The notes below the pieces were generated by a model that was given only the letters and a program-made list of their open reading frames with translations, was not told where the DNA came from and did no database searches. A stretch of 64,000 nt of DNA from Haloglomus salinum. GTDB lineage: Archaea > Halobacteriota > Halobacteria > Halobacteriales > Haloarculaceae. Both the position numbers and the translations under genes were made by a program. Below are positions 16,722 to 25,384 of the stretch, piece by piece; position 1 is the first letter of the stretch, and each line of letters opens with the position of its first letter. The stretch spans positions 3,348,001 through 3,412,000 of the forward strand of contig NZ_CP101153.1 of assembly GCF_024298825.1 (NCBI RefSeq), in the 5' to 3' direction.

Positions 16722-18581
16722 ATGACCGATTCCGATTCGGACCTCGGCGACTTCGCCAGTTTCACGCCCGACGACGAGGGCGACGGGGCCGACGACACGG
16801 ATGCCGGCGGGGGGTCGGCAGGAGCGGAGAACGGCGCGGCCACGGAGGCCGACGCTGGAAGCGGTACGGGCGACGACGCCGAGCGGTTCGACGAGATGGC
16901 CGCGACCCCTGCCGGGTCGGACGAGGGGCTCGGCACCCTCTCGGCGTCGGAGGGGCTGGTCATCAGCGAGGACGAGCGCGACACGCGGATGAAGGCGTAC
17001 GTCACTGTGAACAACCGCTCCCGGGTCCGAATCGGGAAGTACCTCGTCGCGCCGTATCCCGACGGCGAGTTGCTGTTCTCGCGCATCACCGCGCTCGAGT
17101 ACGCCCAGGAGTTCCGCTCGGACGACGCGACCGAGATTCACGCCCGGCGGGCGATGCGACAGGACGCCGCCGACGAGCGCGACTACAAGTTCATGGCCAC
17201 GCTCGAACCCCTCTCGGTCCTGTACCGGGAGGCCGGCGAACTCCGGCGGCGGATGGCCGACCGCGTGCCACGGCCGGAGACGGTCGTCCGCGAGGCCACT
17301 GACGAGACCGAAATCAAGACCGGCCTGAAGATTCCGGAGGACGGCGTCTTCCTCGGCCACCTCGCCGTCGGTGGCGAGAAGGTCCGGACCGGGGCCTCCC
17401 CGCCGACGGTCGACTACCGGCTCTCGGACTCGTACGAGTCGGGTGACCCACTCGTCTTCCGGCACGCGCTCGTCGCTGGCGGGACCGGCTCCGGGAAGAC
17501 CCACGCCACGAAGAACGTCCTCCGGCAGTACCTCGGGCGCACGTACGAGATGGACGACGACCGCACGCCCGGCGTGGCGGTCGTGCAGTTCGACCCGCAG
17601 GACGAGTACGCCCAGATGCACGACGACAACGACGCCATCACCGACGAGGATGCGCGTCGGTACGAGCGCGAGGGGCTGCAGTTCGGCGGCTACGACGACA
17701 CGAAGGCGTTCGTCCCGCAGGTCGGGTCCGCCGGCTACTCCGGTGGCCACCACCGCGCCGAGCAGGTCCCGTTCACGGTGCCGTTCTCGATGGTCCGGGA
17801 GCGCCCGTGGCTGGTCGCCTCCGCCGGGCTCAACGACAACCAGTATCCCGCGCTCCAGCGTCTGCTCGAGCGGTTCTTCCAGCAACACGGCGATAGCGGT
17901 ACGTACGACGAGTTCACCACCTTCCTCGACGACCCGGCGCTCCGCGAGGAACTCCACGAGTCCGGCCAGGTCCACGAGGCCACCTTCGACGCCGTCCGTC
18001 GGCGGGCCTACGGCTTCGGGAGCGTCTTCGACCAGGACGCCCAGCCCATCACCGACCTCGTCAACGAGTTCGTCCGGCCCGGCGGGCTCTCGACGGTGCC
18101 GACCTACCACATCAACTCCTCGCGGGAGGCGACGACGGTGGTGCTGGCGGTGGCCTCGCTGCTCGTCGACCAGAAGCTCTCGAACGACCCGACGTACGAC
18201 CGTATCAAGGAGACGCCGCTCGTCCTCGGGATGGACGAGGCCCACAACTTCCTCACCGACGCCGACAGCGTGCAGGCCCGGAAGGTCGTCTCGAAGTTCT
18301 CCGAGGCCGCCAAGCAGGGCCGCAAGGAACGGCTCGGCCTCTTCCTCATCACGCAGGACCCCCAGGACATCGCGGACCCCATCTTCAAGCAGGTGAACAC
18401 GCGCCTCGTGCTGAACCTCGGCGACGAGGACGCCGTTTCCGCCGTCAACCTCCCCAGCGCGCTGGAGGGGAAGGTCCCCTACTTCGAGAAGGGACAGCTG
18501 GCGGTCTACTCGCCGGACAACTCCGAGCCCGTCGAGCTCATCGGGCTGTCGAACTGTCTCACCAAGCACGGCCGGGACTGA
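16722..18581 (+). CDS. HerA/VirB4-type ATPase (DUF87 family)
   Basis: 619-residue hexameric-type P-loop ATPase. Residues 1-75 are a disordered Asp/Gly/Ala tail; a beta-barrel-like domain follows (about 90-215); the motor domain has Walker A GGTGSGKTH (about 255), Walker B LVLGMDEAHNF and a sensor segment LFLITQDPQDIADPIFKQVNTRLVL. HerA with nuclease NurA resects DNA ends; no NurA is adjacent, and haloarchaea carry several HerA-like paralogues, so the specific role (DNA pumping, repair or conjugation-like) is open. Divergent from the NRDE gene. Confidence 0.87.
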   Translation: MTDSDSDLGDFASFTPDDEGDGADDTDAGGGSAGAENGAATEADAGSGTGDDAERFDEMAATPAGSDEGLGTLSASEGLVISEDERDTRMKAYVTVNNRSRVRIGKYLVAPYPDGELLFSRITALEYAQEFRSDDATEIHARRAMRQDAADERDYKFMATLEPLSVLYREAGELRRRMADRVPRPETVVREATDETEIKTGLKIPEDGVFLGHLAVGGEKVRTGASPPTVDYRLSDSYESGDPLVFRHALVAGGTGSGKTHATKNVLRQYLGRTYEMDDDRTPGVAVVQFDPQDEYAQMHDDNDAITDEDARRYEREGLQFGGYDDTKAFVPQVGSAGYSGGHHRAEQVPFTVPFSMVRERPWLVASAGLNDNQYPALQRLLERFFQQHGDSGTYDEFTTFLDDPALREELHESGQVHEATFDAVRRRAYGFGSVFDQDAQPITDLVNEFVRPGGLSTVPTYHINSSREATTVVLAVASLLVDQKLSNDPTYDRIKETPLVLGMDEAHNFLTDADSVQARKVVSKFSEAAKQGRKERLGLFLITQDPQDIADPIFKQVNTRLVLNLGDEDAVSAVNLPSALEGKVPYFEKGQLAVYSPDNSEPVELIGLSNCLTKHGRD

Positions 18582-18670
18582 AGCATGGCCAGGGCCGGCC
18601 CACCGTCCGCGTCGCCATCCGGCGACACCCACGCAGTGCGGCGATTCGGGCTCCCCGCCCGGTACGCATC

Positions 18671-18678
18671 TTTATATG
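18671..18678 (+). promoter_or_regulatory. TATA box of the SDR gene
   Basis: TTTATATG centred 27 bases before the ATG at 18702, fixing that start as leaderless. Confidence 0.6.
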
Positions 18679-18701
18679 TGGTCCGTTCACAGGGAAGTGG
18701 T

Positions 18702-19496
18702 ATGAGCGACGATGACGCCCCTCGCTTCGACTTCCCCGGGGCGTTCGACCTGTCGGGCGAGGTGGCGGTCGTCACCGGTGGGTCACGCGGTATCGGGCGA
18801 GCTATCGCCCACGGACTCGCGTCGGCGGGCGCGGCCGTGGCGCCGGTCTCTCGGACGGAATCCGATGTCGAGGAGGTCACAGCCGAACTCGGAGAGTACG
18901 GGGCCGAGACGTGCGTGGCCACCGCGGACGTGGCCGACGAGGCGGACGTACTGGACTGCTTCGATACCGTCGCGGCGGAGCTCGGGCGGCCGTCCGTCGT
19001 CGTCAACAACGCGGGAGTCAACCCCGAGGCCGCACTCGGCACCCCCGACCGCGTCGACACCGACGGGTTCGATAAGGTTAACAACGTTAATCTCAGGGGG
19101 GCCTACGCCTGCGCCCACGCGGCGGCCGACCATCTGGAAGCGACGGGGGGGTCACTGGTCAACGTGGCCAGCGTCGGTGGGCTCGTCGGACTGCCGCGTC
19201 AGCACCCCTACGTGGCCTCGAAGCACGGGCTGGTCGGCCTCACGAAGAGCCTCGCGCTGGACTGGGCGCCGGACGTCCGGGCGAACTGTCTGGCCCCCGG
19301 CTACGTCGCGACGGACCTGACCGAGGACCTGACCGGAAACGAGGAGCTCGCAGCCTCTATCCGGGAGCGAACGCCGCTCGACCGGTTCGCCGACCCGGCG
19401 GAGGTTGCCGGCCCGGCGGTCTTCCTCGCGTCGCCGGCAGCGAGCTATCTCACCGGCGCCACGATCTCCGTCGACGGCGGCTGGACGGCCCGATAG
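18702..19496 (+). CDS. Short-chain dehydrogenase/reductase (FabG-like)
   Basis: 264-residue classical SDR with intact motifs: TGGSRGIG (cofactor), NNAG, Ser in VNVASVGG, YVASK (catalytic Tyr-Lys) and the C-terminal TGATISVDGGWTAR. Likely an NAD(P)-dependent oxidoreductase acting on a 3-oxoacyl, sugar or alcohol substrate; specificity is not readable. The start at 18702 (MSDDDAPRFDFPG) is supported by the TATA box. It lies between the HerA gene and the Liv operon and has its own promoter. Confidence 0.9.
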   Translation: MSDDDAPRFDFPGAFDLSGEVAVVTGGSRGIGRAIAHGLASAGAAVAPVSRTESDVEEVTAELGEYGAETCVATADVADEADVLDCFDTVAAELGRPSVVVNNAGVNPEAALGTPDRVDTDGFDKVNNVNLRGAYACAHAAADHLEATGGSLVNVASVGGLVGLPRQHPYVASKHGLVGLTKSLALDWAPDVRANCLAPGYVATDLTEDLTGNEELAASIRERTPLDRFADPAEVAGPAVFLASPAASYLTGATISVDGGWTAR

Positions 19497-19584
19497 CGGA
19501 GGCGGGACTTCGTTCACGCCACCGGGGCCTGGTATTCTCGTTCCTGTGCCCATTATATTGTAACCGGCATACGACGGCCCCACA

Positions 19585-19592
19585 CATTTATC
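19585..19592 (+). promoter_or_regulatory. TATA box of the Liv-type ABC operon
   Basis: CATTTATC centred about 31 bases before the ATG at 19620; a very short 5' leader would result. Confidence 0.5.
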
Positions 19593-19619
19593 TGTGAGGT
19601 GGGCTAACGTGCCACCGGT

Positions 19620-20993
19620 ATGGCTAACGATGGAAACCGAGATGACGCGAACGAGGGCAAGACACCGGAACACGCCGACTCCGACCGGCGGGACTTCCTG
19701 AAGGTAACGGGGCTCGGAGCGGCAGGTGTCGCGGCGGGGCTGGCCGGCTGTACGGGCCCGTCCGATGGCGGTGATGGTGGCGACGGTGGCGGTGGTGATG
19801 GTGGCGACGGTGGAAGTGGTGGCCTCCCGGATACCATCCGTGTCGGTGCGCTCGGCCCGGCCGAGCAGTCGTTCGGGAGTTCGATCATCAAAAGCGTCGA
19901 GCTGGCCGCCGATGAGATCAACAACGACGGTGGTATCGGTGAGAGCGGCGCCACGGTCGAGGTCGTCAGCGGCGATACGAAGGACCAGCCCAGCGTCGCT
20001 CGGCAGCGATACGAGGAAATGACTGCCGGTGGGAACGCGGTCGACGCGACCATCGGTATCTTCGGCTCCGAGCAGCTGCTGGCGCTGATGCAGAACATCG
20101 CCCAGAAGGAGACCGTCCACCTGACCGCCGGCTCGGCGACGCCCGAGGCCCCGGCGCAGGTCAAATCCGACTACGACAAGTACAAGTACTGGTTCCGGGT
20201 TGGACCGGTCAACTCCTCGTTCCTGGGCGACAGCCTGCTCCAGTACGCGGAGGACAGGTTCGCCGATATGGGCTGGGAGCGGGTCGCTTTCGTCGCCGAG
20301 CAGTACAAGTGGACGGAGCCGGTCACCCGGAAGATCAAGAACAACCTCGAGGACCGGGCCGACGTGACACTCACCTCCGCTCGCCGTGTCTCGGAGGGGA
20401 CCGAGGACTTCTCGCCGGTGTACGACCAGCTGGAGAGCGAGAACGTCGACGGCTGCTTCACGGCTCTGGCACACACCGGTGTCAACGCGCTGGGCCAGTG
20501 GGCCGGCCAGCAGCGCCCGTTCGGCTTCGGTGGCATCCACGTCCCGACGCAGCTCCCGTCGTTCTACGAGGCGACCAGCGGGGCCGCCATCGCCACCTTC
20601 AGTCAGACGACCGCGACCCCGAACGCGGCGGTCACCGAGAAGACCATCCCGTACGCGGAGGCCTACAACGAGGCCAACGACGCCTTCCCGGTGTACAGCG
20701 GGTACAGCGCCTACGACGCGATGTACCTCCTGAAGGAGGCGATCGAGTCAGCCGGAACCCTCAACAGCGACGACCTGGTCACGGAACTGGAGGCCACGTC
20801 CTACACCGGCACCTCCGGACAGATCGAGTTCTACGGGGAGGACAAGAAGTACCCGCACGACGTCCGGTACGGTGCGGAGTACGCCCGTGGCGTCTACTTC
20901 CAGTGGCAGCAGGAGAACGGCGAGGGCGTCCAGAAGACCATCTGGCCGGACAACCTGGCCGATGCAGAGTACAAGAAGCCGCCCTGGGTCTGA
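19620..20993 (+). CDS. Branched-chain amino acid ABC transporter substrate-binding lipoprotein
   Basis: 457-residue periplasmic-binding-type receptor (Leu/Ile/Val-binding, peripla_BP_6 fold). N-terminal Tat motif DRRDFLKVTGLGAAG leads to the lipobox LAGC (residue about 42) and a Gly/Asp linker tethering the domain outside the membrane. The body has SVELAADEINNDGGI and QRYEEMTAGGNAVDATIG, typical of LivJ-like receptors, and the C-terminal GQIEFYGEDKKYPHDV. First gene of an operon with two permeases and an ATPase. The ligand may be a branched-chain amino acid or another small carboxylate or amide. Confidence 0.92.
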   Translation: MANDGNRDDANEGKTPEHADSDRRDFLKVTGLGAAGVAAGLAGCTGPSDGGDGGDGGGGDGGDGGSGGLPDTIRVGALGPAEQSFGSSIIKSVELAADEINNDGGIGESGATVEVVSGDTKDQPSVARQRYEEMTAGGNAVDATIGIFGSEQLLALMQNIAQKETVHLTAGSATPEAPAQVKSDYDKYKYWFRVGPVNSSFLGDSLLQYAEDRFADMGWERVAFVAEQYKWTEPVTRKIKNNLEDRADVTLTSARRVSEGTEDFSPVYDQLESENVDGCFTALAHTGVNALGQWAGQQRPFGFGGIHVPTQLPSFYEATSGAAIATFSQTTATPNAAVTEKTIPYAEAYNEANDAFPVYSGYSAYDAMYLLKEAIESAGTLNSDDLVTELEATSYTGTSGQIEFYGEDKKYPHDVRYGAEYARGVYFQWQQENGEGVQKTIWPDNLADAEYKKPPWV

Positions 20994-21026
20994 ACCGTCC
21001 CACCAGCAAGTCCCTACTATAGATAA

Positions 21027-21893
21027 ATGGCAGTAAGTCCAATCACGGTCGGCATCAACGTCCTCATGCTGGGGGCGCTGTATGCACTGATCGCTGTCGG
21101 GTTCACGCTCATCTTCGGGGTCGGAGGTATCCTGAACCTCGCCCACGGGGCGTTCCTGACCATCGGTGGATACGTCGCCTTCTACATCGTCGATGCCGGT
21201 CAGAACGTTGCCCTCGCGATACCCATCGCGGCGGTCGTTGCCGGCGTCGCCGGCGTCGCCCTCTACAAGGGTGTCCTCAAGAAGGTCTCCGACAATCCAG
21301 TGTCCGTGCTCATCCTCTCGCTGGTCGCGGGACTCCTCGTCGAACAGGTGTTCCTCATCCTCGAGGGCGGTGAACCGAAGATCCTCCCCGGCATCGTCGA
21401 GGGGAGCCTCGCGCTGGGGGGTGCCTCGGTCCAGTCGAATCGCCTCCTCGTGTTCATCGCCAGCTGGGTCGTCATCGGCGCCCTGTTCTACTTCGTCAAC
21501 CGGACGAAGACCGGGCAGGCCATCCTCGCGACCTCGATGTCCCGGAAGGGGGCCGCCATCGTCGGCATCGATGCCGACCGGGTGTTCACTCTGACCTGGA
21601 TCCTGGCCGCCGCGCTGGCGGGCATCGCCGGCGTGTTCCTGGCGACGTTCCAGTCGGTCAACCCGCTGATGGGCCGGAACCCGCTCCTGCTGTCCTTCTC
21701 GATCGTCGTCCTCGGCGGTCTGGGTTCGATCCGCGGGAGCATCGTCGGCGCCTACGTCATCAGCTTCCTCGACCAGATCACCGTCCAGTACATCGACTCA
21801 CAGCTCGCCGGTGTCTCCGGCCTCATCGTGCTGGTCGCAGTGCTCATCCTCCGGCCGGAGGGGCTGTTCGGCCGGGAACTCACGGAGGGCTAA
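21027..21893 (+). CDS. livH: Branched-chain amino acid ABC transporter permease LivH
   Basis: 288-residue inner-membrane permease with about eight membrane segments. GALYALIAVGFTLIFGVGGI at the N-terminus, LNLAHGAFLTIGGY and the coupling-helix region ATSMSRKGAAIVGIDADRVF (EAA-like loop) are characteristic of LivH, as is the final LILRPEGLFGR. Starts 33 bases after the binding-protein gene and ends one base before the LivM start. Forms the pore with LivM. Confidence 0.93.
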   Translation: MAVSPITVGINVLMLGALYALIAVGFTLIFGVGGILNLAHGAFLTIGGYVAFYIVDAGQNVALAIPIAAVVAGVAGVALYKGVLKKVSDNPVSVLILSLVAGLLVEQVFLILEGGEPKILPGIVEGSLALGGASVQSNRLLVFIASWVVIGALFYFVNRTKTGQAILATSMSRKGAAIVGIDADRVFTLTWILAAALAGIAGVFLATFQSVNPLMGRNPLLLSFSIVVLGGLGSIRGSIVGAYVISFLDQITVQYIDSQLAGVSGLIVLVAVLILRPEGLFGRELTEG

Positions 21894-21894
21894 C

Positions 21895-23142
21895 ATGGCA
21901 GGAGAAACTACCGACGCGCCGACCGCCGACGAGTACGAGGAGCAGAGCCTCCTCGAGCTGTTCGACCCACGCGGGTTCGGATGGCCCACCCGGTTCGGGC
22001 TGTTCGGTCTGCTGCTGCTGGCGATACTCCCGTTGCTCCGGGGGTACGGCGTCGCCGTCCCCGGGCTCGGTATCGTCAGAGTGAACAGCCTGCTCCTGGG
22101 CAACTTCACCGGAGCGCTGTTCTTCGCCATCTTCGCGATGTCCTGGGACGTGGTCTCGGGGTACACCGGCGAGATATCGTTCGGTCACGGTCTCTTCTTC
22201 GGGGTCGGCGGGTTCACCAGTGCTATCCTCAACGCCGACTTCGGCCTGGGACTGATGATGAGCATCCCTCTGGGGATGGTCGCGGCGGCCATCGCCGGCC
22301 TGCTCATCGGTGTTCCGTCGCTGCGACTCCAGGGGCCGTACTTCTCGCTCATCACGCTGGTCACTCCGATCATCGTGCTGGGCCTGTTCAAGTTCGCGCC
22401 CGAACTCACGGGCGGAGCGACGGGGAAGTTCACCGGGACCCTCAGCGTCGACCCCGCGATGAACTACGCCTACGCGTTCCTCCTGTTCGTCTTCACGCTG
22501 GGGCTGTTCCTGGCTATCACCCGCTCGGACGCGGGAATCGTCCTGACGGCCATCCGCGAGGACGAACTGGCGGTCGAGGCCGCGGGCCTCAACCCGGCGA
22601 AGTTCAAGCTGTTCGCCTTTATCCTCTCGGGGAGCGTGGGCGGCCTCGCCGGCGCCATGTACGTCCACACGTACCTCGGTGGCATCGCCACGCCCAGCGA
22701 CCTGCTGGCACTGGTCATCAGCATCGAGGTCATCATCGCCGCCATCCTCGGCGGCATCGGGACCATCGTCGGGGCCGCGGTCGCGGGGCTCGTCCTGTTC
22801 CTGTTCCGCATCTACATCGCCAACATCAACGCGACCGTCCCCGTGCTCGGCGTCGATATCGCGGAGATCTACTTCTTCCTCTTCCTCGCCGCCACGTTCC
22901 TCTTCCTGTTCTACATCCCGGAGGGGATGGTGCCCCGCATCCTGCGGGCCGTCCGCAGTCGGGAGGAGAGCGCCGACGACGGCACCGGTGGGTCCGGTGG
23001 CGACGGCGGCGAGGAACAGGAGGTCGCGGCCGACGGTGCGGGCCCCGGCTGGACCGAGGGCGGCTCGACGACCCTCGAGCGCATCGTCGCGAAGTTCACC
23101 CGCGAACTCCGCGAACTGACGGGCGGAGGTGACGACCGATGA
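21895..23142 (+). CDS. livM: Branched-chain amino acid ABC transporter permease LivM
   Basis: 415-residue permease partner of LivH. After an acidic 40-residue lead come membrane segments with VVSGYTGEISFGHGLFFGVGG, IAGLLIGVPSLRLQGPYFS and the coupling loop TAIREDELAVEAAGLNPAKFK. The last 60 residues are an acidic, Gly-rich cytoplasmic tail that is longer than in bacterial LivM. Start at ATG 21895, preceded by GGAGG seven bases upstream; its stop overlaps the LivG start (ATGA). Confidence 0.92.
   Translation: MAGETTDAPTADEYEEQSLLELFDPRGFGWPTRFGLFGLLLLAILPLLRGYGVAVPGLGIVRVNSLLLGNFTGALFFAIFAMSWDVVSGYTGEISFGHGLFFGVGGFTSAILNADFGLGLMMSIPLGMVAAAIAGLLIGVPSLRLQGPYFSLITLVTPIIVLGLFKFAPELTGGATGKFTGTLSVDPAMNYAYAFLLFVFTLGLFLAITRSDAGIVLTAIREDELAVEAAGLNPAKFKLFAFILSGSVGGLAGAMYVHTYLGGIATPSDLLALVISIEVIIAAILGGIGTIVGAAVAGLVLFLFRIYIANINATVPVLGVDIAEIYFFLFLAATFLFLFYIPEGMVPRILRAVRSREESADDGTGGSGGDGGEEQEVAADGAGPGWTEGGSTTLERIVAKFTRELRELTGGGDDR
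23125..23132 (+). promoter_or_regulatory. Strong ribosome binding site for LivG
   Basis: GGAGGTGA, fully complementary to the archaeal 16S 3' end, six bases before the ATG at 23139. As an internal operon gene LivG depends on this site rather than leaderless initiation. Confidence 0.75.
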
Positions 23143-23969
23143 GTGCCGAATCAGAGGGAGGCGACACTCCCACCGACCTGGAGGACGGTGCGGCCGGCGA
23201 GTCGACCGACCACGCGTCCGAGAGCTACGGCCCCGACGACGGCGTGCTGGTCGTCGACAGTCTCACCAAGCGGTTCGGTGGGCTCGTCGCCGTCGACGAC
23301 CTCTCCTTCGCGGTCGAGAAACAGGAGATACTCGGCTTCATCGGCCCGAACGGTGCCGGGAAGTCGACCACGTTCAACTGCATCACCGGCGTCTACCCGC
23401 CCAGCGAGGGGACCGTCTACTACAACGGCCAGGAGGTCACGGGCTCTGCGTTCTATCGGATGGTCCAGAACGGGATGGCCCGCACCTTCCAGGAGTTCAG
23501 GCCCCTGGAGGACCGCACGGTCGTCGGTAACGTCCAGATATCGCTGGTCCCGGACAAGCTGTTCTCGACCTCCGGGCTGCGCGGGCGGACCAAGGCGAAG
23601 GCCGTCGAGCTCTGCGAGCGGGTCGGCCTCGGCGAGCGACTCCACCAGCTCCCCGACGAACTCCCGCACGCGGACATGATCCGCCTGGAACTCGCCCGTG
23701 CGATGGCGACCGACCCGGACCTCCTGCTGGTCGACGAGCCGTTCGCCGGCCTCGCCGAGGAGGACGTAAAGGGTCTGTCGGACCTCATCCGGAGCCTCCG
23801 CGACGAGGGCACGACGTTCATCGTCGTCGACCACAACATGCGCGGTCTGCTCCAGCTCATCGACCGCGCCATCGTCATCAACTTCGGGGAGAAAATCGCC
23901 GACGGCACCCCCGAGGAGATCACGAACGACCCGGCGGTCCGGAAGGCCTACCTCGGGTCCGAGGACTGA
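23139..23969 (+). CDS. livG: Branched-chain amino acid ABC transporter ATPase LivG
   Basis: 276-residue ATPase subunit. Walker A GPNGAGKST (about residue 69), Walker B LLLVDEPFAGL, H-loop VVDHNM and the LivG-type MARTFQEFRPL are present. The signature motif that should read LSYGQQR/LSGGQ is LPHADMIRLELARA, missing its Ser and Gly residues; this may affect dimer-interface ATP contact or reflect a haloarchaeal variant. No LivF ATPase follows: the next gene is on the other strand. An acidic 38-residue N-terminal extension precedes the core. Confidence 0.9.
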   Translation: MSAESEGGDTPTDLEDGAAGESTDHASESYGPDDGVLVVDSLTKRFGGLVAVDDLSFAVEKQEILGFIGPNGAGKSTTFNCITGVYPPSEGTVYYNGQEVTGSAFYRMVQNGMARTFQEFRPLEDRTVVGNVQISLVPDKLFSTSGLRGRTKAKAVELCERVGLGERLHQLPDELPHADMIRLELARAMATDPDLLLVDEPFAGLAEEDVKGLSDLIRSLRDEGTTFIVVDHNMRGLLQLIDRAIVINFGEKIADGTPEEITNDPAVRKAYLGSED

Positions 23970-24024
23970 GCGCAGGGCGCCGCTAGATATTCTCTATATA
24001 TCTAGTTTATTCGGTAAGTTCCTT

Positions 24025-24120
24025 TCATTTCTTGCTTGTATTCGCCACTGCGAGTTTATACTCCTTGTAGTACTTAATATCGATGAAATACTCCTCGGAG
24101 GTGTAGCTCTTGTAGAACAT
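24025..24120 (-). pseudogene. Remnant of a fourth PGF-CTERM surface-protein paralogue
   Basis: The 31 codons from an ATG at 24120 to a TGA at 24025 read MFYKSYTSEEYFIDIKYYKE then YKLAVANTSKK. The block KSYTSEE-FIDIKYYKE-KLA is the same as the central segment of the three intact genes that follow upstream (KSYTSEEDFIDIKYYKEEKLAG), in the same orientation. Nothing of the signal peptide, Cys motifs, stalk or PGF-CTERM remains. It is best read as the leftover of a deleted or recombined fourth copy; a newly formed short peptide gene is less likely. The surrounding 23970-24153 is otherwise unusually AT-rich. Confidence 0.75.
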
Positions 24121-24153
24121 GACGACTCGTCCGAGAGTGGCTCTCACGCCGAC

Positions 24154-25278
24154 TCAGTCGCGCCGCCGGAGCGTGAGCGCGGCTGTCAACAGCCCGCCCA
24201 GCAGGGCCGCGAGGACGCCGAAACCGGGACCGGACCCGGCGGTCGGCGTCTGGTTGTCGCCGCTGCTGCTATCGGTGTCACCACCGACGGTGGCGGTCGG
24301 AGTCGCGGTACTGCCGCTGCCGTTGCCGGCTGCGGTCGCGGTTGCGGTCGCCGTCCCCCCGGTGCCACCGCCGCCGCCGGTGGCGGTCGGGGTCGCGGTC
24401 GCCGTTGCGGTGGTGCTCCCGCTCCCTCCACCGCTCGCGGGCGTCGGCGTCGCAGTCGGCGTCTGAGTCGGCGTTGCGGTGGCGGTATCGCCCCCCTCTC
24501 CGCCGCTCTCGGGTGTCGCCGTCGCGGTCTCTACCGGAGTCGCCGTGGCCGTCGCGGTACCGGGGTCGCCACCGCCCTCGCTCGGCGGCGGGCCGAGTTT
24601 CTCGCGGGCCTGCGCGCGAGAATCGCAGTCGCAGACGTAGACCCACTGCGAGAGGTCCCGGATCTTGTAGTCTGTGTCCGTTCCGCTATCGTCGGAGTCG
24701 ACGTGGCCGGTGATGGTGCCGTTGATGCGGTACCAGCCGGGCTCGGAGGGGTTGTCGTAGCAGTTGCTCTGTGCCGCGACGATCTGGTCGTGGACGCTCC
24801 CTCGGACCGGTTCGCCGGCCAGCTGTGATTCCCGGTAGTAGACGATGTCGATGAAGTTCTCCTCGGAGGTGTAGCTCTTGTAGGCCGTCAGTAGGGACTT
24901 GTCGGTGGTCGTCCCGGGGTCGTCGTTGCCGCGGTCGATACCGAACGCGCTGGCGTCACTCGGTTCGCAGTTCCCGAATCCGAAGTCGTCCGAGACCAGT
25001 TTGATGCGGTAGAGGGTCCCGTTCTCGGTCAGGCCCACGGCGTAGTGCTTCGCCGCGCCGTCGGTGACGCCGGGCTGGTGGTTCTCGAGGCGGAAGGTGT
25101 AGTTGACCTCGTAGATCTGGTCATCGTTGTCTTCCGCTGCTCTCAGCTCCTCGCCGTTGGAGACATCGCCGTCGGTGGCGCTTGCGAGGTCCTCGGCTGC
25201 GACGAGCCCCGCACCCACCGCGGATGCGAGGACGAGCGACGCCACCACGAGGAGCGTGGTCGTGTGTTTCGGTCGCAT
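24154..25278 (-). CDS. PGF-CTERM surface protein, tandem paralogue A
   Basis: 374-residue secreted protein of unknown function. A Sec signal segment (TTLLVVASLVLASAVGAGLVAA) is followed by a folded domain of about 200 residues with four conserved Cys (NCEPSDASAFGIDRG, SNCYDNPSEPGWYRINGT, VCDC), N-glycosylation sequons NYTF, NGTL and NGTI, then a 110-residue Thr/Ala/Gly stalk (TATATATP, TATPTQTPTATP) suited to O-glycosylation. The C-terminus, GSGPGFGVLAALLGGLLTA plus RRR, is a PGF-CTERM signal cleaved and lipid-anchored by archaeosortase A. Most diverged of the three tandem paralogues. Domain function is unknown. Confidence 0.85.
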   Translation of the reverse strand: MRPKHTTTLLVVASLVLASAVGAGLVAAEDLASATDGDVSNGEELRAAEDNDDQIYEVNYTFRLENHQPGVTDGAAKHYAVGLTENGTLYRIKLVSDDFGFGNCEPSDASAFGIDRGNDDPGTTTDKSLLTAYKSYTSEENFIDIVYYRESQLAGEPVRGSVHDQIVAAQSNCYDNPSEPGWYRINGTITGHVDSDDSGTDTDYKIRDLSQWVYVCDCDSRAQAREKLGPPPSEGGGDPGTATATATPVETATATPESGGEGGDTATATPTQTPTATPTPASGGGSGSTTATATATPTATGGGGGTGGTATATATAAGNGSGSTATPTATVGGDTDSSSGDNQTPTAGSGPGFGVLAALLGGLLTAALTLRRRD

Positions 25279-25384
25279 ATCTCAGTCGTCTATGAACGGG
25301 CTCTCCCACATCCGGGTTGGGCGACAGAACTGCGGCTTTTTAAATTCGCCCGTACCTGTTCGACAGAAATCGTGCTGGGCCGAG

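Noticed and set aside
24290-24590. Microsatellite-like GCGGTCGC/GCGGTGGC runs in the surface-protein genes
   Set aside because: They are the coding sequence of the Thr/Ala stalks, not independent repeats.
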